From: Algoriphagus aquimarinus
GTDB lineage: Bacteria > Bacteroidota > Bacteroidia > Cytophagales > Cyclobacteriaceae
Length of the DNA stretch: 64,000 nt
Direction: 5' to 3'
Assembly: GCF_007997215.1 (NCBI RefSeq)
Contig: NZ_VORW01000017.1
Coordinates: 30,631 to 94,630 of the forward strand
The notes under the pieces are model-generated. The model did not search any database and had not been told where the DNA came from. It worked only from the letters and a program-made list of their open reading frames with translations. Below are positions 35,379 to 44,984 of this stretch, piece by piece (the stretch's first letter is position 1; each line of letters starts with the position of its first letter). The translations under genes were made by a program, and so were the position numbers.

Positions 35379-35494
35379 TAAATAGAAGTTTATCATTTTC
35401 CTTTTACAATTATTAACAGGCTAAACATGTGTTAGTTTCTGAAAAATCTTTAGTTTGTCTTACTTATATTTTTGGTTTATAGAGTAAGACACAG

Positions 35495-36619
35495 ATGAAG
35501 AATTTATTGTTTTTGGGAATTATCGCCTTTCTATTTGGATGCACCGAGGAGAAATCCTCCTCAGTGCCTAACTACCAAATCTCCTTCAGTGAGGAACTTA
35601 GTTTAGATTTCGGCGAAGTGGGCATGTCTTCTGAAGTTCCCTTTTCTATTTCTCCGTTAGATGAGAAGAATGAGTCGTTTTTGGTTTTTAATACTTTCTA
35701 TAGGCGATTGGATACTGTTTCATTTAGCCCAAAGAAAATGAGGCTGGCACCTGGTTTGGAAATCCCCAAAGAGGGGCCGGGTAGTATTCCTAGTTTTCAC
35801 ACTATTAATTATACAGAACAAGGAATCCTCTTCTTTACAGCCAATGAGTTTTACTATTTCGAAAATGGGGAAACTATAAAGATGAAGATGACTCAGGTTC
35901 TTAATGATGGTAGTGGGTCAATGAAGGCTATTGCAGAGGCAGGAGGCAATGGCGTTTTTCAACCGGCTCCATTTAAAGGAGATCATCTTTGCTTGATTAT
36001 TAAGGATTCAAAGACGGAAAAGTTCTCTTTGATGAAGTATGATTTTGAATCCTTCACAGAAATACCTTTTTCATTTGATTATGAGCAGCTGAATAGACAG
36101 AGGATTTCTTTTGAATTTGGTAAAGGATCTACCGTTTCAAATTCTTTTTCTCCTTTTTTAACTTTCGCTGATTCATTGCTGATAGTATCCTATCCGTTTA
36201 TGAATAAAATAAGTACGGTTGGTTTGGGTGACTTTGAGCAATCAGATTTTCAATATGAGTCCACACTTTTTAAAACCGAAAAGGATCAACCTGAAAAAAA
36301 TAGTGGGTTCAATGATTGGGAGGAGTTTGTAGAAATAAAAAATAAGTGGGATGATGATGTCAGTTATGGTGTCGTTTACAGGTTGAATGAGCGTTTGATG
36401 TATCGAATCGTATTTGAATCTCAAGATGAGTCTCCTAAAAAATTTTTGGAGTTATTCGACAGCTCACTTGAAAAGGTTGGTGAATTTGATCTCACTGCTA
36501 TTCAGCCAAAACTGAAAGGATTTCATATCACCGCTGAAGGAAAAATCTTGATGCAATCCTCCAAGGATGCTGATGAGGATATATTTAAGTATTACTTAGT
36601 GTCTGTTGATCCTCAATAA
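35495..36619 (+). CDS. Lipoprotein of DUF4221/propeller-like build (1)
   Basis: A 374-residue lipoprotein (signal KNLLFLGIIAFLFGC). The mature part is rich in short strands and has the KEGPGSIP loop similar to GEGPNQIP of the protein before it, suggesting distant homology. It resembles Bacteroidota DUF4221 proteins in length and pattern (FNTFYRRLDTVSF, NGVFQPAPFKGDHL), but I am not certain of the family. A stop-to-start gap of 115 bases separates it from the preceding gene and 9 bases from the next. Confidence 0.6.
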   Translation: MKNLLFLGIIAFLFGCTEEKSSSVPNYQISFSEELSLDFGEVGMSSEVPFSISPLDEKNESFLVFNTFYRRLDTVSFSPKKMRLAPGLEIPKEGPGSIPSFHTINYTEQGILFFTANEFYYFENGETIKMKMTQVLNDGSGSMKAIAEAGGNGVFQPAPFKGDHLCLIIKDSKTEKFSLMKYDFESFTEIPFSFDYEQLNRQRISFEFGKGSTVSNSFSPFLTFADSLLIVSYPFMNKISTVGLGDFEQSDFQYESTLFKTEKDQPEKNSGFNDWEEFVEIKNKWDDDVSYGVVYRLNERLMYRIVFESQDESPKKFLELFDSSLEKVGEFDLTAIQPKLKGFHITAEGKILMQSSKDADEDIFKYYLVSVDPQ

Positions 36620-36628
36620 ATTTTTATA

Positions 36629-37732
36629 ATGAAACAAGCAATTAATAGGTTGTTTATACTTGTCTACTTAGGAATTACCATCATGTCCTGTAATAGGAAA
36701 ATTACTCAGGACCTTCCTCTCGAAATAGTAGGCTACGATACCACTGTGTTTAAAGGAGGTAACTTTAGATATGTTGGGACAAAGTACCGAATGTCGGATC
36801 AAAATAATTTTGTACTGATCCACCAAGGCGTAGAGCTGTATTGGTTTGACATACAAAAAGATTCTATGGTCAGGTCTATTAATTTAGACACTACAAATTT
36901 GGTATTACCTCAGGTCAATATGCTCCAAGCACTCTATCATGAGGCAGATAGCTCCTTGATTCTTTTTTTTCCTCAACGGAGTAAGATCATTCATTTGGAC
37001 TCAAATCTTGAAATAGAAAAGGAAGTGAATTTAAGCGGCATCCAAGAATTGACCTATATGTATATGCCTTATGGTCAGGTGTTTTTCTATGATTCAACTA
37101 GACAAGAATACTATATAGGAATGTTGAGCGGTAAGCTGGAAGATCATAGGGCATTTTCAAATGAAACAAGATTTGTTGGAGTATTCGATGGGAATTCGGG
37201 TAAGCTAAAAACGTCTTTCGGTGAGTTTAGTGAAGAGAGAAAAAAGATAGATGCTTATGTCAATAGCCAAGGTCTTATCAATTTTGATTCCTTTAATGAT
37301 GAATTCTACATCAGAGAGACGGTTGGTTCTTCTACGGTAAATAAGTATGATGCAGCCGGGAATCTAGAGAATTCCTATGATCTAGGATCATCATTTCTTT
37401 CTTATAATATATTCGAAAATAAGGATGGGGAGGAGTGGTTTCAAGCTTCTGTGAGCGATCATAATTATGGGATGAAAGTGGCCAGTACTAACCGAATAGT
37501 GTCTTTTGGTATGTTATTTAAAGATGAAAGACGGAATAGGTTAAATCACCAAGGGGTGTTATTTGTGGAGGATCTGGAGAATCAATTAACCTACTCAACA
37601 CTTGTTGATCCTTTTCAGATGATTCTCTGGGCAAGTGATTCAGAAATATATCTGGTGAGATATCATAAGGAAGTTGAAGAGATGATTTTGGTGAAGGTGA
37701 AGTATAAATTTGGGAAATCTATCCAAGACTAA
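36629..37732 (+). CDS. Lipoprotein of DUF4221/propeller-like build (2)
   Basis: A 367-residue lipoprotein; the signal ends YLGITIMSC with cysteine near residue 21. Its mature sequence has the same sort of beta-strand repeats (ELYWFDIQKDSMVRSINLD, LILFFPQRSKIIHLDSN, YIGMLSGKLEDHRAF). It follows the previous gene by 9 bases, so these two are one operon, with the gene at 34194 perhaps in it too. The function is not known. Lineage-specific expansion of such lipoproteins is common in this phylum. Confidence 0.6.
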   Translation: MKQAINRLFILVYLGITIMSCNRKITQDLPLEIVGYDTTVFKGGNFRYVGTKYRMSDQNNFVLIHQGVELYWFDIQKDSMVRSINLDTTNLVLPQVNMLQALYHEADSSLILFFPQRSKIIHLDSNLEIEKEVNLSGIQELTYMYMPYGQVFFYDSTRQEYYIGMLSGKLEDHRAFSNETRFVGVFDGNSGKLKTSFGEFSEERKKIDAYVNSQGLINFDSFNDEFYIRETVGSSTVNKYDAAGNLENSYDLGSSFLSYNIFENKDGEEWFQASVSDHNYGMKVASTNRIVSFGMLFKDERRNRLNHQGVLFVEDLENQLTYSTLVDPFQMILWASDSEIYLVRYHKEVEEMILVKVKYKFGKSIQD

Positions 37733-37746
37733 TTTGTTAAAGGGGT

Positions 37747-38442
37747 TTACCTAAACGCATCATATATCACTATTCCCACAGAGCCTGTAATCAGATGAAG
37801 CGGGCTTTGGCGGGGACTGTATTCGAATTCTCCATCGCCTTTGTCCGGTAAGAAATTAGTGTCTCCCTTGGTCAGAAAACGCATGCTTCCTCCATCTTGG
37901 TAATTGATTCTTAATTCCAGTTTTCCTCCCTCTATTCCCGGAAGTGGAAATTGGATTCCTCCGCCGATCTTATAGGCAAATGCCCAGTCCTGCATGTCTT
38001 TACCTGCTTCCACCACATCTTCAAAAATGGATGGGCGAATTTTAAATCTGGAGTAGAGGTAATTTGCGCCTGCTTGGATCTCAATAAATGGTGTTAGTTT
38101 GCTGGTCAGGGAAGGTAAGTATCGGAATACTGTCATGCCGGAAGTATAATTATTGTTTCTTCTGATCCTGTAATCAACTGTATACCCAGGGTAAAGATCG
38201 TCTCGCACCTCTACTTTGGTACCATAGATTCCATAGCTCAATTCCATTCCCACTTGGATAGGTTGTGCATAGAATTCATACAGTAGTATTCCGGATAGGG
38301 ATGGGAAAAATGTTTTATCCACTTCTTGCTTTAGATTGGATGCAGGGAATCCGCCATTGAGATGCCCTCCGGCTATGAAAAATTGCGCTTGTAGACTTGT
38401 GGCGCTGGCTATAAAAAGAAGAATGAGTAAGGATTTCCGCAT
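37747..38442 (-). CDS. Outer membrane beta-barrel protein
   Basis: A porin-like small barrel of about 231 residues. I set the start at 38442 (MRKSLLILLFIASATSLQAQFF, a clear signal peptide) rather than at 38523, whose added 27 residues have no signal character. The mature part alternates polar and aromatic residues (GGHLNGGFPASNL, LSYGIYGTKVEV, EIQAGANYLYSRF, GGGIQFPLPGIEGGKLELRINYQDGG) and ends with GSVGIVIYDAFR, matching the C-terminal strand of OmpW/OprF-like barrels. The ligand is unknown. It is convergent with the lipoprotein before it (14 bases apart). Confidence 0.75.
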   Translation of the reverse strand: MRKSLLILLFIASATSLQAQFFIAGGHLNGGFPASNLKQEVDKTFFPSLSGILLYEFYAQPIQVGMELSYGIYGTKVEVRDDLYPGYTVDYRIRRNNNYTSGMTVFRYLPSLTSKLTPFIEIQAGANYLYSRFKIRPSIFEDVVEAGKDMQDWAFAYKIGGGIQFPLPGIEGGKLELRINYQDGGSMRFLTKGDTNFLPDKGDGEFEYSPRQSPLHLITGSVGIVIYDAFR

Positions 38443-38530
38443 GAGCTTAGAGTTAGTTATGTAAATCCGCAATCGCACCAGTAAAGGCCTAAAAGCGACT
38501 TCTAATATGGTAAAAGTTGGCATTTAGGCC

Positions 38531-38580
38531 ACTTCGGTCATCGGTCATCGGTCTTCCGTCCTGTAAAGCAAAGAAACTAT
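38531..38580. repeat. CGGTC-rich intergenic repeat, copy 2
   Basis: ACTTCGGTCATCGGTCATCGGTCTTCCGTCC followed by TGTAAAGCAAAGAAACTAT-like sequence, a close relative of 24753-24803. It lies just upstream of the outer membrane barrel gene. Nothing else was recognised in the 307-base gap 38443-38749. Confidence 0.6.
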
Positions 38581-38749
38581 CGCTACTGGCAGCGTTTAGG
38601 ATAATCATACAGTTAGTTATGCATACGGGATAAATAGGTGGGTTTGTTTAGCGAATTCCAAAAAAATAAAGAAGAAGCCATCTATGTATTGTCTTCTGTT
38701 GGTTTGACTGACTTTAGTAACTTAATGATGTCAAACCTAAAACTAACCC

Positions 38750-39910
38750 ATGAATACCTCAGATTCCCGCAGGGATTTTCTAAAGAAATCCGCCTTGCTT
38801 GGTACAGGACTTAGCTTAGCTGCTAGTACTTCGCTTCAGGCTTTTGCCGAAGTTGCCAAGTCCAAAAACAAACTACCTGCCTGGAAAGGCTTTAACCTAC
38901 TCGACTTTTTCTCAGATCATCCAGATCGAGGTAGGCCGACCAAACCAGAATACGTGAAATGGATTGCTGATTGGGGATTTGATTTTGCCCGCATTCCTAT
39001 TTCCTATCCAAGCTATTTGGATATAGATCGCTCGCGTCCGATTCGTCCAGATGAAGTGTTGAATTTTGACGAAAGTCGCTTGGAGAAAGTGGATGAGCTA
39101 GTAGAGCGATGCATTTCCCAAGGATTGCATGTGAGCTTAAATCTTCATCGTGCTCCTGGATTTTGCATCAATGCAGGTTTTGTAGAACCCTATAATCTCT
39201 GGAAGGATCAGGAAGCTCTGGATGCATTCTGTGCGCACTGGGAAATGTGGGCAAATCGGTACAAAGGAATCTCCAAAAAGAAATTGAGCTTCGACTTAGT
39301 GAATGAACCTTATCAGCGGCTCGATCCAAATGATCAGCATAGTCCCGGAGGGCCTGTAAATGTAGCGGATTATCATCGGGTGGCCGAAGCAGCTTTAGAT
39401 ACCATCAAATCCGTGAAGAAATCCCGATTGGTGATTGCTGATGGAAATGGTGGAGGAGGGACAGCCATGCCTGAGTTGGCGGATTTGGAGCTGGCGCAAA
39501 GTTGTCGCGGATACCATCCTTTTCCAATATCACATTACAAAGCCGGATGGGTATATAAGGATCCGGAAAGCGTTCCGCCAGTGGATTGGCCATTGACACA
39601 GGGAGAAAGGATTTTAGATATTGAGGAAATCAGGAGGTATTATGCTCCTTGGAAAGCTTTGGTCGATCAGGGGATCGGAGTGCATTGTGGAGAATGCGGT
39701 TGCTATAATGAAACGCCTCATGACGTGTTCCTAAGCTGGTTCGGTGATGTGTTGACGGTATTAAAAGAAAATGGAATTGGCTTCGGGATCTGGGAATTCT
39801 CAGGGACTTTCGGAGTATTGAATTCCGGCCGAAAAGATGTCCAGTATGAAGATTGGTACGGAGAGAAACTGGATCGGAAGTTTTTGGAATTGCTTCGGGC
39901 TCAGATTTAA
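38750..39910 (+). CDS. Tat-exported glycoside hydrolase family 5-like protein
   Basis: A 386-residue clan GH-A enzyme. The N-terminus has a twin-arginine signal (SRRDFLKKSALLGTGLSLAAS), so it is exported folded through Tat, perhaps because it carries a cofactor or folds in the cytoplasm. The TIM barrel has the acid/base glutamate in FDLVNEPYQ (about residue 186) and the nucleophile glutamate probably in GVHCGECGCY (about residue 314). Both carboxylates of a retaining GH5-type enzyme are therefore present. The substrate (glucan, mannan or other) is not evident. A bidirectional terminator follows. Confidence 0.85.
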   Translation: MNTSDSRRDFLKKSALLGTGLSLAASTSLQAFAEVAKSKNKLPAWKGFNLLDFFSDHPDRGRPTKPEYVKWIADWGFDFARIPISYPSYLDIDRSRPIRPDEVLNFDESRLEKVDELVERCISQGLHVSLNLHRAPGFCINAGFVEPYNLWKDQEALDAFCAHWEMWANRYKGISKKKLSFDLVNEPYQRLDPNDQHSPGGPVNVADYHRVAEAALDTIKSVKKSRLVIADGNGGGGTAMPELADLELAQSCRGYHPFPISHYKAGWVYKDPESVPPVDWPLTQGERILDIEEIRRYYAPWKALVDQGIGVHCGECGCYNETPHDVFLSWFGDVLTVLKENGIGFGIWEFSGTFGVLNSGRKDVQYEDWYGEKLDRKFLELLRAQI

Positions 39911-39915
39911 ATAAA

Positions 39916-39953
39916 AAAGGGGCAGATGAATTATCAATTTCATCTGCCCCTTT
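39916..39953. terminator. Bidirectional intrinsic terminator
   Basis: AAAGGGGCAGATGAA and TTCATCTGCCCCTTT form a 15-bp perfect stem with an 8-base loop. It lies between the convergent GH5-like and DUF5723 genes and has A- and T-rich ends for both directions. Confidence 0.85.
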
Positions 39954-39971
39954 CTTGTGATGGAAGCCTCC

Positions 39972-41288
39972 TTATTTATAGAGTGGTATTTTAAAACCCA
40001 CATACACATCAGCACTTCTGGAGGTTTTGGAGATCAGATTGGTGAAAATTGAGCCTGAACCTACCATGAGTGGCCCCGCACGTAAGCCAAATCCCCATGC
40101 GATGCTAGAATCATATTTACGGAAAGAGACGGGGCTGTAGACAGAAATCCATCGCATCTCAAATCTAGGAGTAAGCGTGAAAGAGTTGATGATATTGCTT
40201 ACAGGGACTTGATCAAGTTTTTTGACGGATATGGCTCCTTGCGCACTGACAAAGAACTTGTTGGTAATAGGATAATCAGCAAATACCTGAATAGCTGTAG
40301 GCAATCCCATCTTTGTTTTCTCTATCGTCTCCGTACTGGAGTAATTTTCATCAAGAACCTCATCCAAGTCTTTGTTTTCAAACTCACTTGCATCAATTGT
40401 CGCATTCATGTCATAGCGAAAGTTGCTAGCGCCGCTGTAGTTGATCGCGCCTATGTCAGTCACCGAGATGCCTACTCGCAATTTGTATGGTACTTGATAA
40501 TATTCTCTGTCACCTCGGAGTTCATAGACTACGCCTAGATCCGCGCCAAAACTGGAGGTAATATCTGAGAAACTGATATTTTCCGAATCGAATTCTGAGG
40601 TATAACCATAATTGAGATTACCCGAAGTGTTCAAGGTATTGGAGGATGAATTGAAATTTGCACCAAGCTGAGGACTGAATCCAAATACCCCACCGGCTCC
40701 TCCAAGGTATTTTAGCGTAGCGCCAGCTTTCAGAAAATGATCCTTATTTTCCAAAACAACCCTTCCATAGGTCAGTCCTACTTCTGCCCAAGCATGTACT
40801 ACGCCCGACGTGTTTTCCATGGATATATTGAAGTTGTCTACACCTTGGCTACCATTGGCAACTTGATACAAATCTCCGCCCAGATTATGAATATTAAAGA
40901 AGCCCCGAACCCGGGTAGTGAGAGCAAGACTGTTTTTAGAATTTATATTGAAAAGGGCAGATGGCCCGAGAATATCTATGTTTCCAAAGAAATTATTGTT
41001 GTCTAAAGGATTCGTATCCGTATCCGAATCGAAATCAAAGCCATCTGAGAAACCTCCAATATCACTGACATCGATACTTATAAAATCATTTCCTACAAAT
41101 GCACTTGTGGAGATGAGGTTGATTTCTAATCGCATTCTTGAATCAGCAGCATTTGCAGGGTTGATCAGTACGGATTGTATGCCGCCGTAATTGCCAACAG
41201 TGCTACCGATGTAGGATTGGGCTGCTAAATTCCCAGATAGGATTAGTGAGAAAAAAGTAAGAGTGAATAGTGAAAAGTGTGATTTCAT
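39972..41288 (-). CDS. DUF5723 family outer membrane protein
   Basis: A 438-residue barrel-type protein with a signal peptide (HFSLFTLTFFSLILSGNLAAQS). Typical features are GGIQSVLINPANAADSR near the N-terminus, an acidic FDFDSDTDTN loop, and many amphipathic strands in the second half (FGFSPQLGANFN, LRVGISVTDIGAINYSG, WGFGLRAGPLMVGSGS) with a final VYVGFKIPLYK strand. This layout fits DUF5723, a Bacteroidota family with a predicted outer membrane localisation; PorV/FadL-like barrels share the GG..NPA motif. Function unknown. Confidence 0.8.
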   Translation of the reverse strand: MKSHFSLFTLTFFSLILSGNLAAQSYIGSTVGNYGGIQSVLINPANAADSRMRLEINLISTSAFVGNDFISIDVSDIGGFSDGFDFDSDTDTNPLDNNNFFGNIDILGPSALFNINSKNSLALTTRVRGFFNIHNLGGDLYQVANGSQGVDNFNISMENTSGVVHAWAEVGLTYGRVVLENKDHFLKAGATLKYLGGAGGVFGFSPQLGANFNSSSNTLNTSGNLNYGYTSEFDSENISFSDITSSFGADLGVVYELRGDREYYQVPYKLRVGISVTDIGAINYSGASNFRYDMNATIDASEFENKDLDEVLDENYSSTETIEKTKMGLPTAIQVFADYPITNKFFVSAQGAISVKKLDQVPVSNIINSFTLTPRFEMRWISVYSPVSFRKYDSSIAWGFGLRAGPLMVGSGSIFTNLISKTSRSADVYVGFKIPLYK

Positions 41289-41372
41289 AATAGATGGGAT
41301 TTAGAAGGTATTATCTGACAAGCAAAAAATAAAGCAGAACAAAATAATTGAAAATGCGCTCGAAATGCAATT

Positions 41373-43373
41373 CTAATAGACTGAAAGTTGAGTCAATTTA
41401 GTTTTGAAACGCTCCACAGGCAGAAACTGCTTTTCCAAGTTTGGAGCAAAAGGAACTGGCGTATCTAAGCTCCCTTCTCGCATCACGGGCGCATCTAAGT
41501 ATTCAAAACAATGTTCTGAAATCCAAGCACAAATTTCTGCGCCGACTCCGCCAGTCAGACAGTCTTCCTGAAGAAAGATAACTTTCCCGGTCTTTTTCAC
41601 TGTGGCTTTTACAGACTCTTTGTCCCAAGGTAGAAGTGTTCGCAAATCCAAAATATCAGCAGAAATACCAAGTTCTTCCGCGGCTTTCAGCGCCCAATGA
41701 ACACCCATCCCATAGGTGATTATGGAAACCTGGCTTCCTTCTTTTACCAAATTTGCCTTTCCAATTTCCACCGTGTAAAACTCGTCTGGGATCTCAGCAC
41801 TGATGGATCTATACATTCCCTTATGTTCAAAATAGAGATAAGGGTTTGGGTCTTCCAAAGCAGCATTTAGCAAGCCTTTGGCATCGTATGGATTGGAAGG
41901 ATAAACGATTTTAAGCCCGGGAGTATGGAAGAACCAAGCTTCGTTGGATTGGGAATGGAAAGGTCCGGCAGACATCCCGGCTCCAGTTGGCATGCGGATC
42001 ACTACATCTGCTTGCTGTCCCCAGCGGTAATGGATCTTAGCTAGATTATTTACTATTTGATTGAATCCTACCGATACAAAGTCTGCGAATTGCATTTCTA
42101 CCATGGCTTTGTAGCCCTTGATGGAAAGTCCCAGTCCAGTTCCTATAATTGCGCTTTCGCAAAGCGGTGTGTTGCGAACACGATCCGCTCCGAATTGAGC
42201 TTTGAAACCATCAGTAATTTTGAAAACTCCCCCGTATTCACCTATGTCTTGTCCCATGAGGATGAGGTTCGAATACTTTTCAATGGATTGTCGCAATGCA
42301 TCTGAAATCGCATCGACGAGCCGCTTTTCAGACTTGGGGCTATTTGCTGATGGGAAAATGACTTCCTGAGAAAATGGCGCATAGACATCCGCTAGCTCAG
42401 TTTCTAAGTCTGGGGAAATGGCCTCCTCAGCGAAGGCAACTTCCAAGGCATCGTTTATCGCTTTTTTGACTTTTTTGTTAATGCGTTCCTTTGTCTTCTC
42501 ATCCAAGACGCCATTTTCTTCCAAATAGCGCTCGTAGTTTTCCACGGGATCCAGTTTGCTCCAATCTTCCATGAGCTGTTTTGGGACATATTTTGTCCCA
42601 GAAGCTTCCTCATGTCCTCTCATCCGAAAAGTGATTGCTTCTACGAGCACTGGACGTGGATTTTGACGGATATCTTCCGCTAGACTTTTGATTGCTGTAT
42701 AGACTTCAAGTACATTATTTCCCTGAATTCGAATGGCTTCCATTCCATATCCAAGGCCTTTATCAGTGAAGTTTTTGAATGCAAATTGCTCTTCGCTAGG
42801 CGTGGAAAGCCCGTAGCCATTATGCTCTATGACAAAGATCACCGGCAATTTCCAGACGGCAGCCACATTTAATCCCTCATGAAAATCACCTTCCGAACTT
42901 GCACCATCTCCCGAAAAAACAACCGTCACTTTCTTTTCATCTGAAAGCTTATCTGCCAAAGCGATTCCATCTGCAATGGCTAACTGAGGTCCAAGATGTG
43001 AGATCATCCCTACGATATGATGCTCGATTGAGCCAAAGTGAAAGGAGCGGTCACGGCCTTTGGTGAAACCTGAAAGCTTTCCCTGAAATTGTGCAAACAG
43101 TCGTTCCAGTGGCATATTTCTCCCAGTGAAAATCCCGAGATTTCTATGCATAGGAAGGATGAACTCATCAGCTAGAAGGGCATTGACAACTCCGATGGAA
43201 ATTGCTTCCTGACCCCAGCCACTAAACCATTTGGATATTTTGCCTTGGCGTAAGAGAATGAGCATCTTTTCCTCAATCCTGCGAGGTATGATGAGCGATT
43301 CGTATAGTTCGATCAGTTTTTTGTCCGATAAATCTTTACGATCGAAAGCTAAAATTGGGGTAGTGGTTTCCAT
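41373..43373 (-). CDS. 2-oxoacid dehydrogenase E1, fused alpha and beta subunits
   Basis: A 666-residue thiamine diphosphate enzyme in which alpha and beta subunits of a branched-chain-type (2-oxoisovalerate) dehydrogenase are joined. The alpha part (1-~330) has HRNLGIFTGR..., the TPP-binding GDGASSEGDFHEGLNVAAVWKLPVIFVIEHN and TFRMRGHEEASG. The beta part (~345-666) has GQDIGEYGGVFKITDGF, CESAIIGTGLGLSIKG, FADFVSVGFNQIVN and RMPTGAGMSAGPFHSQ. The fused form is common in Bacteroidota and probably acts on branched-chain or pyruvate-derived oxoacids. The E2 and E3 genes are not here. Confidence 0.92.
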   Translation of the reverse strand: METTTPILAFDRKDLSDKKLIELYESLIIPRRIEEKMLILLRQGKISKWFSGWGQEAISIGVVNALLADEFILPMHRNLGIFTGRNMPLERLFAQFQGKLSGFTKGRDRSFHFGSIEHHIVGMISHLGPQLAIADGIALADKLSDEKKVTVVFSGDGASSEGDFHEGLNVAAVWKLPVIFVIEHNGYGLSTPSEEQFAFKNFTDKGLGYGMEAIRIQGNNVLEVYTAIKSLAEDIRQNPRPVLVEAITFRMRGHEEASGTKYVPKQLMEDWSKLDPVENYERYLEENGVLDEKTKERINKKVKKAINDALEVAFAEEAISPDLETELADVYAPFSQEVIFPSANSPKSEKRLVDAISDALRQSIEKYSNLILMGQDIGEYGGVFKITDGFKAQFGADRVRNTPLCESAIIGTGLGLSIKGYKAMVEMQFADFVSVGFNQIVNNLAKIHYRWGQQADVVIRMPTGAGMSAGPFHSQSNEAWFFHTPGLKIVYPSNPYDAKGLLNAALEDPNPYLYFEHKGMYRSISAEIPDEFYTVEIGKANLVKEGSQVSIITYGMGVHWALKAAEELGISADILDLRTLLPWDKESVKATVKKTGKVIFLQEDCLTGGVGAEICAWISEHCFEYLDAPVMREGSLDTPVPFAPNLEKQFLPVERFKTKLTQLSVY

Positions 43374-43447
43374 AGATTGGTGATTTCCATTCTAAGTTAC
43401 AGGAAGGAAGCAAAAAGCCAAAGGATGAATCCGCGCCCTGCAAAAGG

Positions 43448-43467
43448 GCCCCGACGTTAATCGGGGC
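43448..43467. repeat. Palindromic hairpin GCCCCGA...TCGGGGC
   Basis: A 7-bp stem with a 6-base loop in the gap 43374-43693. It shares the CCCCGA/TCGGGG arms with the palindrome at 9655-9672. The rest of this 320-base gap shows nothing I recognise. Confidence 0.5.
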
Positions 43468-43693
43468 GAAAAATAAATGCAAGGAGTTAAAAAGTTTGCT
43501 GTACGTCTCAAAAGTAGTAAAACGCGGTTGCCCCAACTCATGAAGCGAGTTAAGCTTAGTTTAACATTACGTTGCAGGAAATGATCTTTAGATAATATTG
43601 GACTTTCGGATAAAAAAAAATGGGTGTTAATAGGCTGATGTCCAAAAGAAACTGGAAATTAGAAATATTACCAAAACCCGAAAACCTGAATTT

Positions 43694-44788
43694 ATGAACC
43701 TTAAGTCCACCGCATTAATAGCCTTTTTATTTCTTTTCTCTGCTTTTGCTTCCTTTTCCCAAACTGCACGAAAGACTGAGGTCAGTATCTCTGAAGGGAA
43801 ATTCTACATCAATAATGAATTGACCTATTCGGACAGAAATTGGAAAGGAAATCCAATTGAAGGTTTGTTGATGAATTCCAGAATGGTGCAAGGAGTGTTT
43901 GACGACTTGAATGCCGAGACTGTCAAAAACTGGCAATATACTGACACCAAAAAGTGGGATGCAGATCGGAATACGGATGAGTTTGTGGCGAATATGTCTA
44001 TTTGGAAGTCGTATGGGCTTTTATCATTTACGCTGAATCTACAAGGAGGAAGCCCTTATGGCTATTCACAGAGTCAGCCTTGGATCAATTCCGCATATAC
44101 AGAAAGTGGAGAACTGATACCAGCCTATTTCAAACGACTGGAGCGGATTTTGGATAAAGCAGATGAATTGGGAATGGCTCCCATGCTAGGGTTATTTTAC
44201 TTTGGACAAGATGAAAATCTCGCTGATGAACAAGCTGTCATAAATGCTGTGAGCAATGTGATTGATTGGTTGCACAGCAAGGACTATAGGAATGTGCTAA
44301 TCGAAGTGAATAATGAATGTAATATTCGCTACGATCATCCAATTCTCCAGCCTGAGCGAGTTCATGAATTGATAGAGCTGGTGAAAAGCAAGGAGAAAAA
44401 TGGCTATAGATTTCTAGTGAGCACCAGCTATGGTGGAGGTGAGGTGCCGAAGGAAAATGTAGTGAGAGCTTCTGATTATATTTTGCTTCATGGAAATGGC
44501 GTAAAAGATCCGAATAAGATTATCGAGCAGGTGGAAGCGACGCGCAAAGTGAATGGATATACGAATAAACCAATCGTTTACAATGAGGACGATCACTTCA
44601 ATTTTGATCAGGATTTAAACAATTTTACCGCTTCAGTTTCTGCCTATGCATCTTGGGGATACTTTGATTACCGCATGAAAGACGAGGGATTTGAAGAAGG
44701 TTATCAAAGCGTGCCGGTTGATTGGGGGATCAATTCTGAGCGGAAGAAAGGTTTTTTTGAGTTGCTGAAGGAGATTACAGGGTATTGA
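43694..44788 (+). CDS. Secreted TIM-barrel protein, clan GH-A-like
   Basis: A 364-residue protein with a signal peptide (KSTALIAFLFLFSAFASFSQ). The mature part looks like a TIM barrel: TFTLNLQGGSP, LGMAPMLGLFYFG, NVLIEVNNECNI (a glutamate-containing strand, about residue 206), RFLVSTSYGGGEVP and KPIVYNEDDHFNFD (another acidic strand, about 297). NE at strand four and an E at strand seven is the clan GH-A pattern, so it may be a glycoside hydrolase, but I do not recognise a specific family. It is not in the same operon as the GH5-like gene. Confidence 0.6.
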   Translation: MNLKSTALIAFLFLFSAFASFSQTARKTEVSISEGKFYINNELTYSDRNWKGNPIEGLLMNSRMVQGVFDDLNAETVKNWQYTDTKKWDADRNTDEFVANMSIWKSYGLLSFTLNLQGGSPYGYSQSQPWINSAYTESGELIPAYFKRLERILDKADELGMAPMLGLFYFGQDENLADEQAVINAVSNVIDWLHSKDYRNVLIEVNNECNIRYDHPILQPERVHELIELVKSKEKNGYRFLVSTSYGGGEVPKENVVRASDYILLHGNGVKDPNKIIEQVEATRKVNGYTNKPIVYNEDDHFNFDQDLNNFTASVSAYASWGYFDYRMKDEGFEEGYQSVPVDWGINSERKKGFFELLKEITGY

Positions 44789-44828
44789 GAGAATTTGAAA
44801 TTTGCGTAAAGAATGCAAGAGGTTCTTT

Positions 44829-44984
44829 TTACCGCAGAGCCGCTAAGTTCGCAGAGAAGAATCGCAAAGAGTAGGAATTGTTTGTTGTACAAATCGTTTA
44901 TAACTCTTTTTAAGCCTTCTACTATTGAAATACTAACCTTTGCGTTTTCCTTCGTGTTCTCAGCGACTTTGTGGTAAAAGATAA
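44829..44984. repeat. MITE-like imperfect inverted repeat (ACCGCAGAG/ACCACAAAG type)
   Basis: TTTACCGCAGAGCCGCTAAG at the left end and, on the opposite strand at the right end, TTTACCACAAAGTCGCTGAG, each continuing into related AGAACACGAAG..CGCAAAG sequence. The element fills most of the 351-base gap 44789-45139, carries no coding sequence and resembles a repeat type seen between genes in many bacteria. Confidence 0.6.

Noticed and set aside
36629..36700. Frameshifted remnant of the neighbouring lipoprotein
   Set aside because: The third lipoprotein has its own complete signal and full length, so it is a separate gene.
38443..38523. Upstream extension of the outer membrane barrel protein
   Set aside because: Adding 27 residues would bury the clear signal peptide that begins at 38442.
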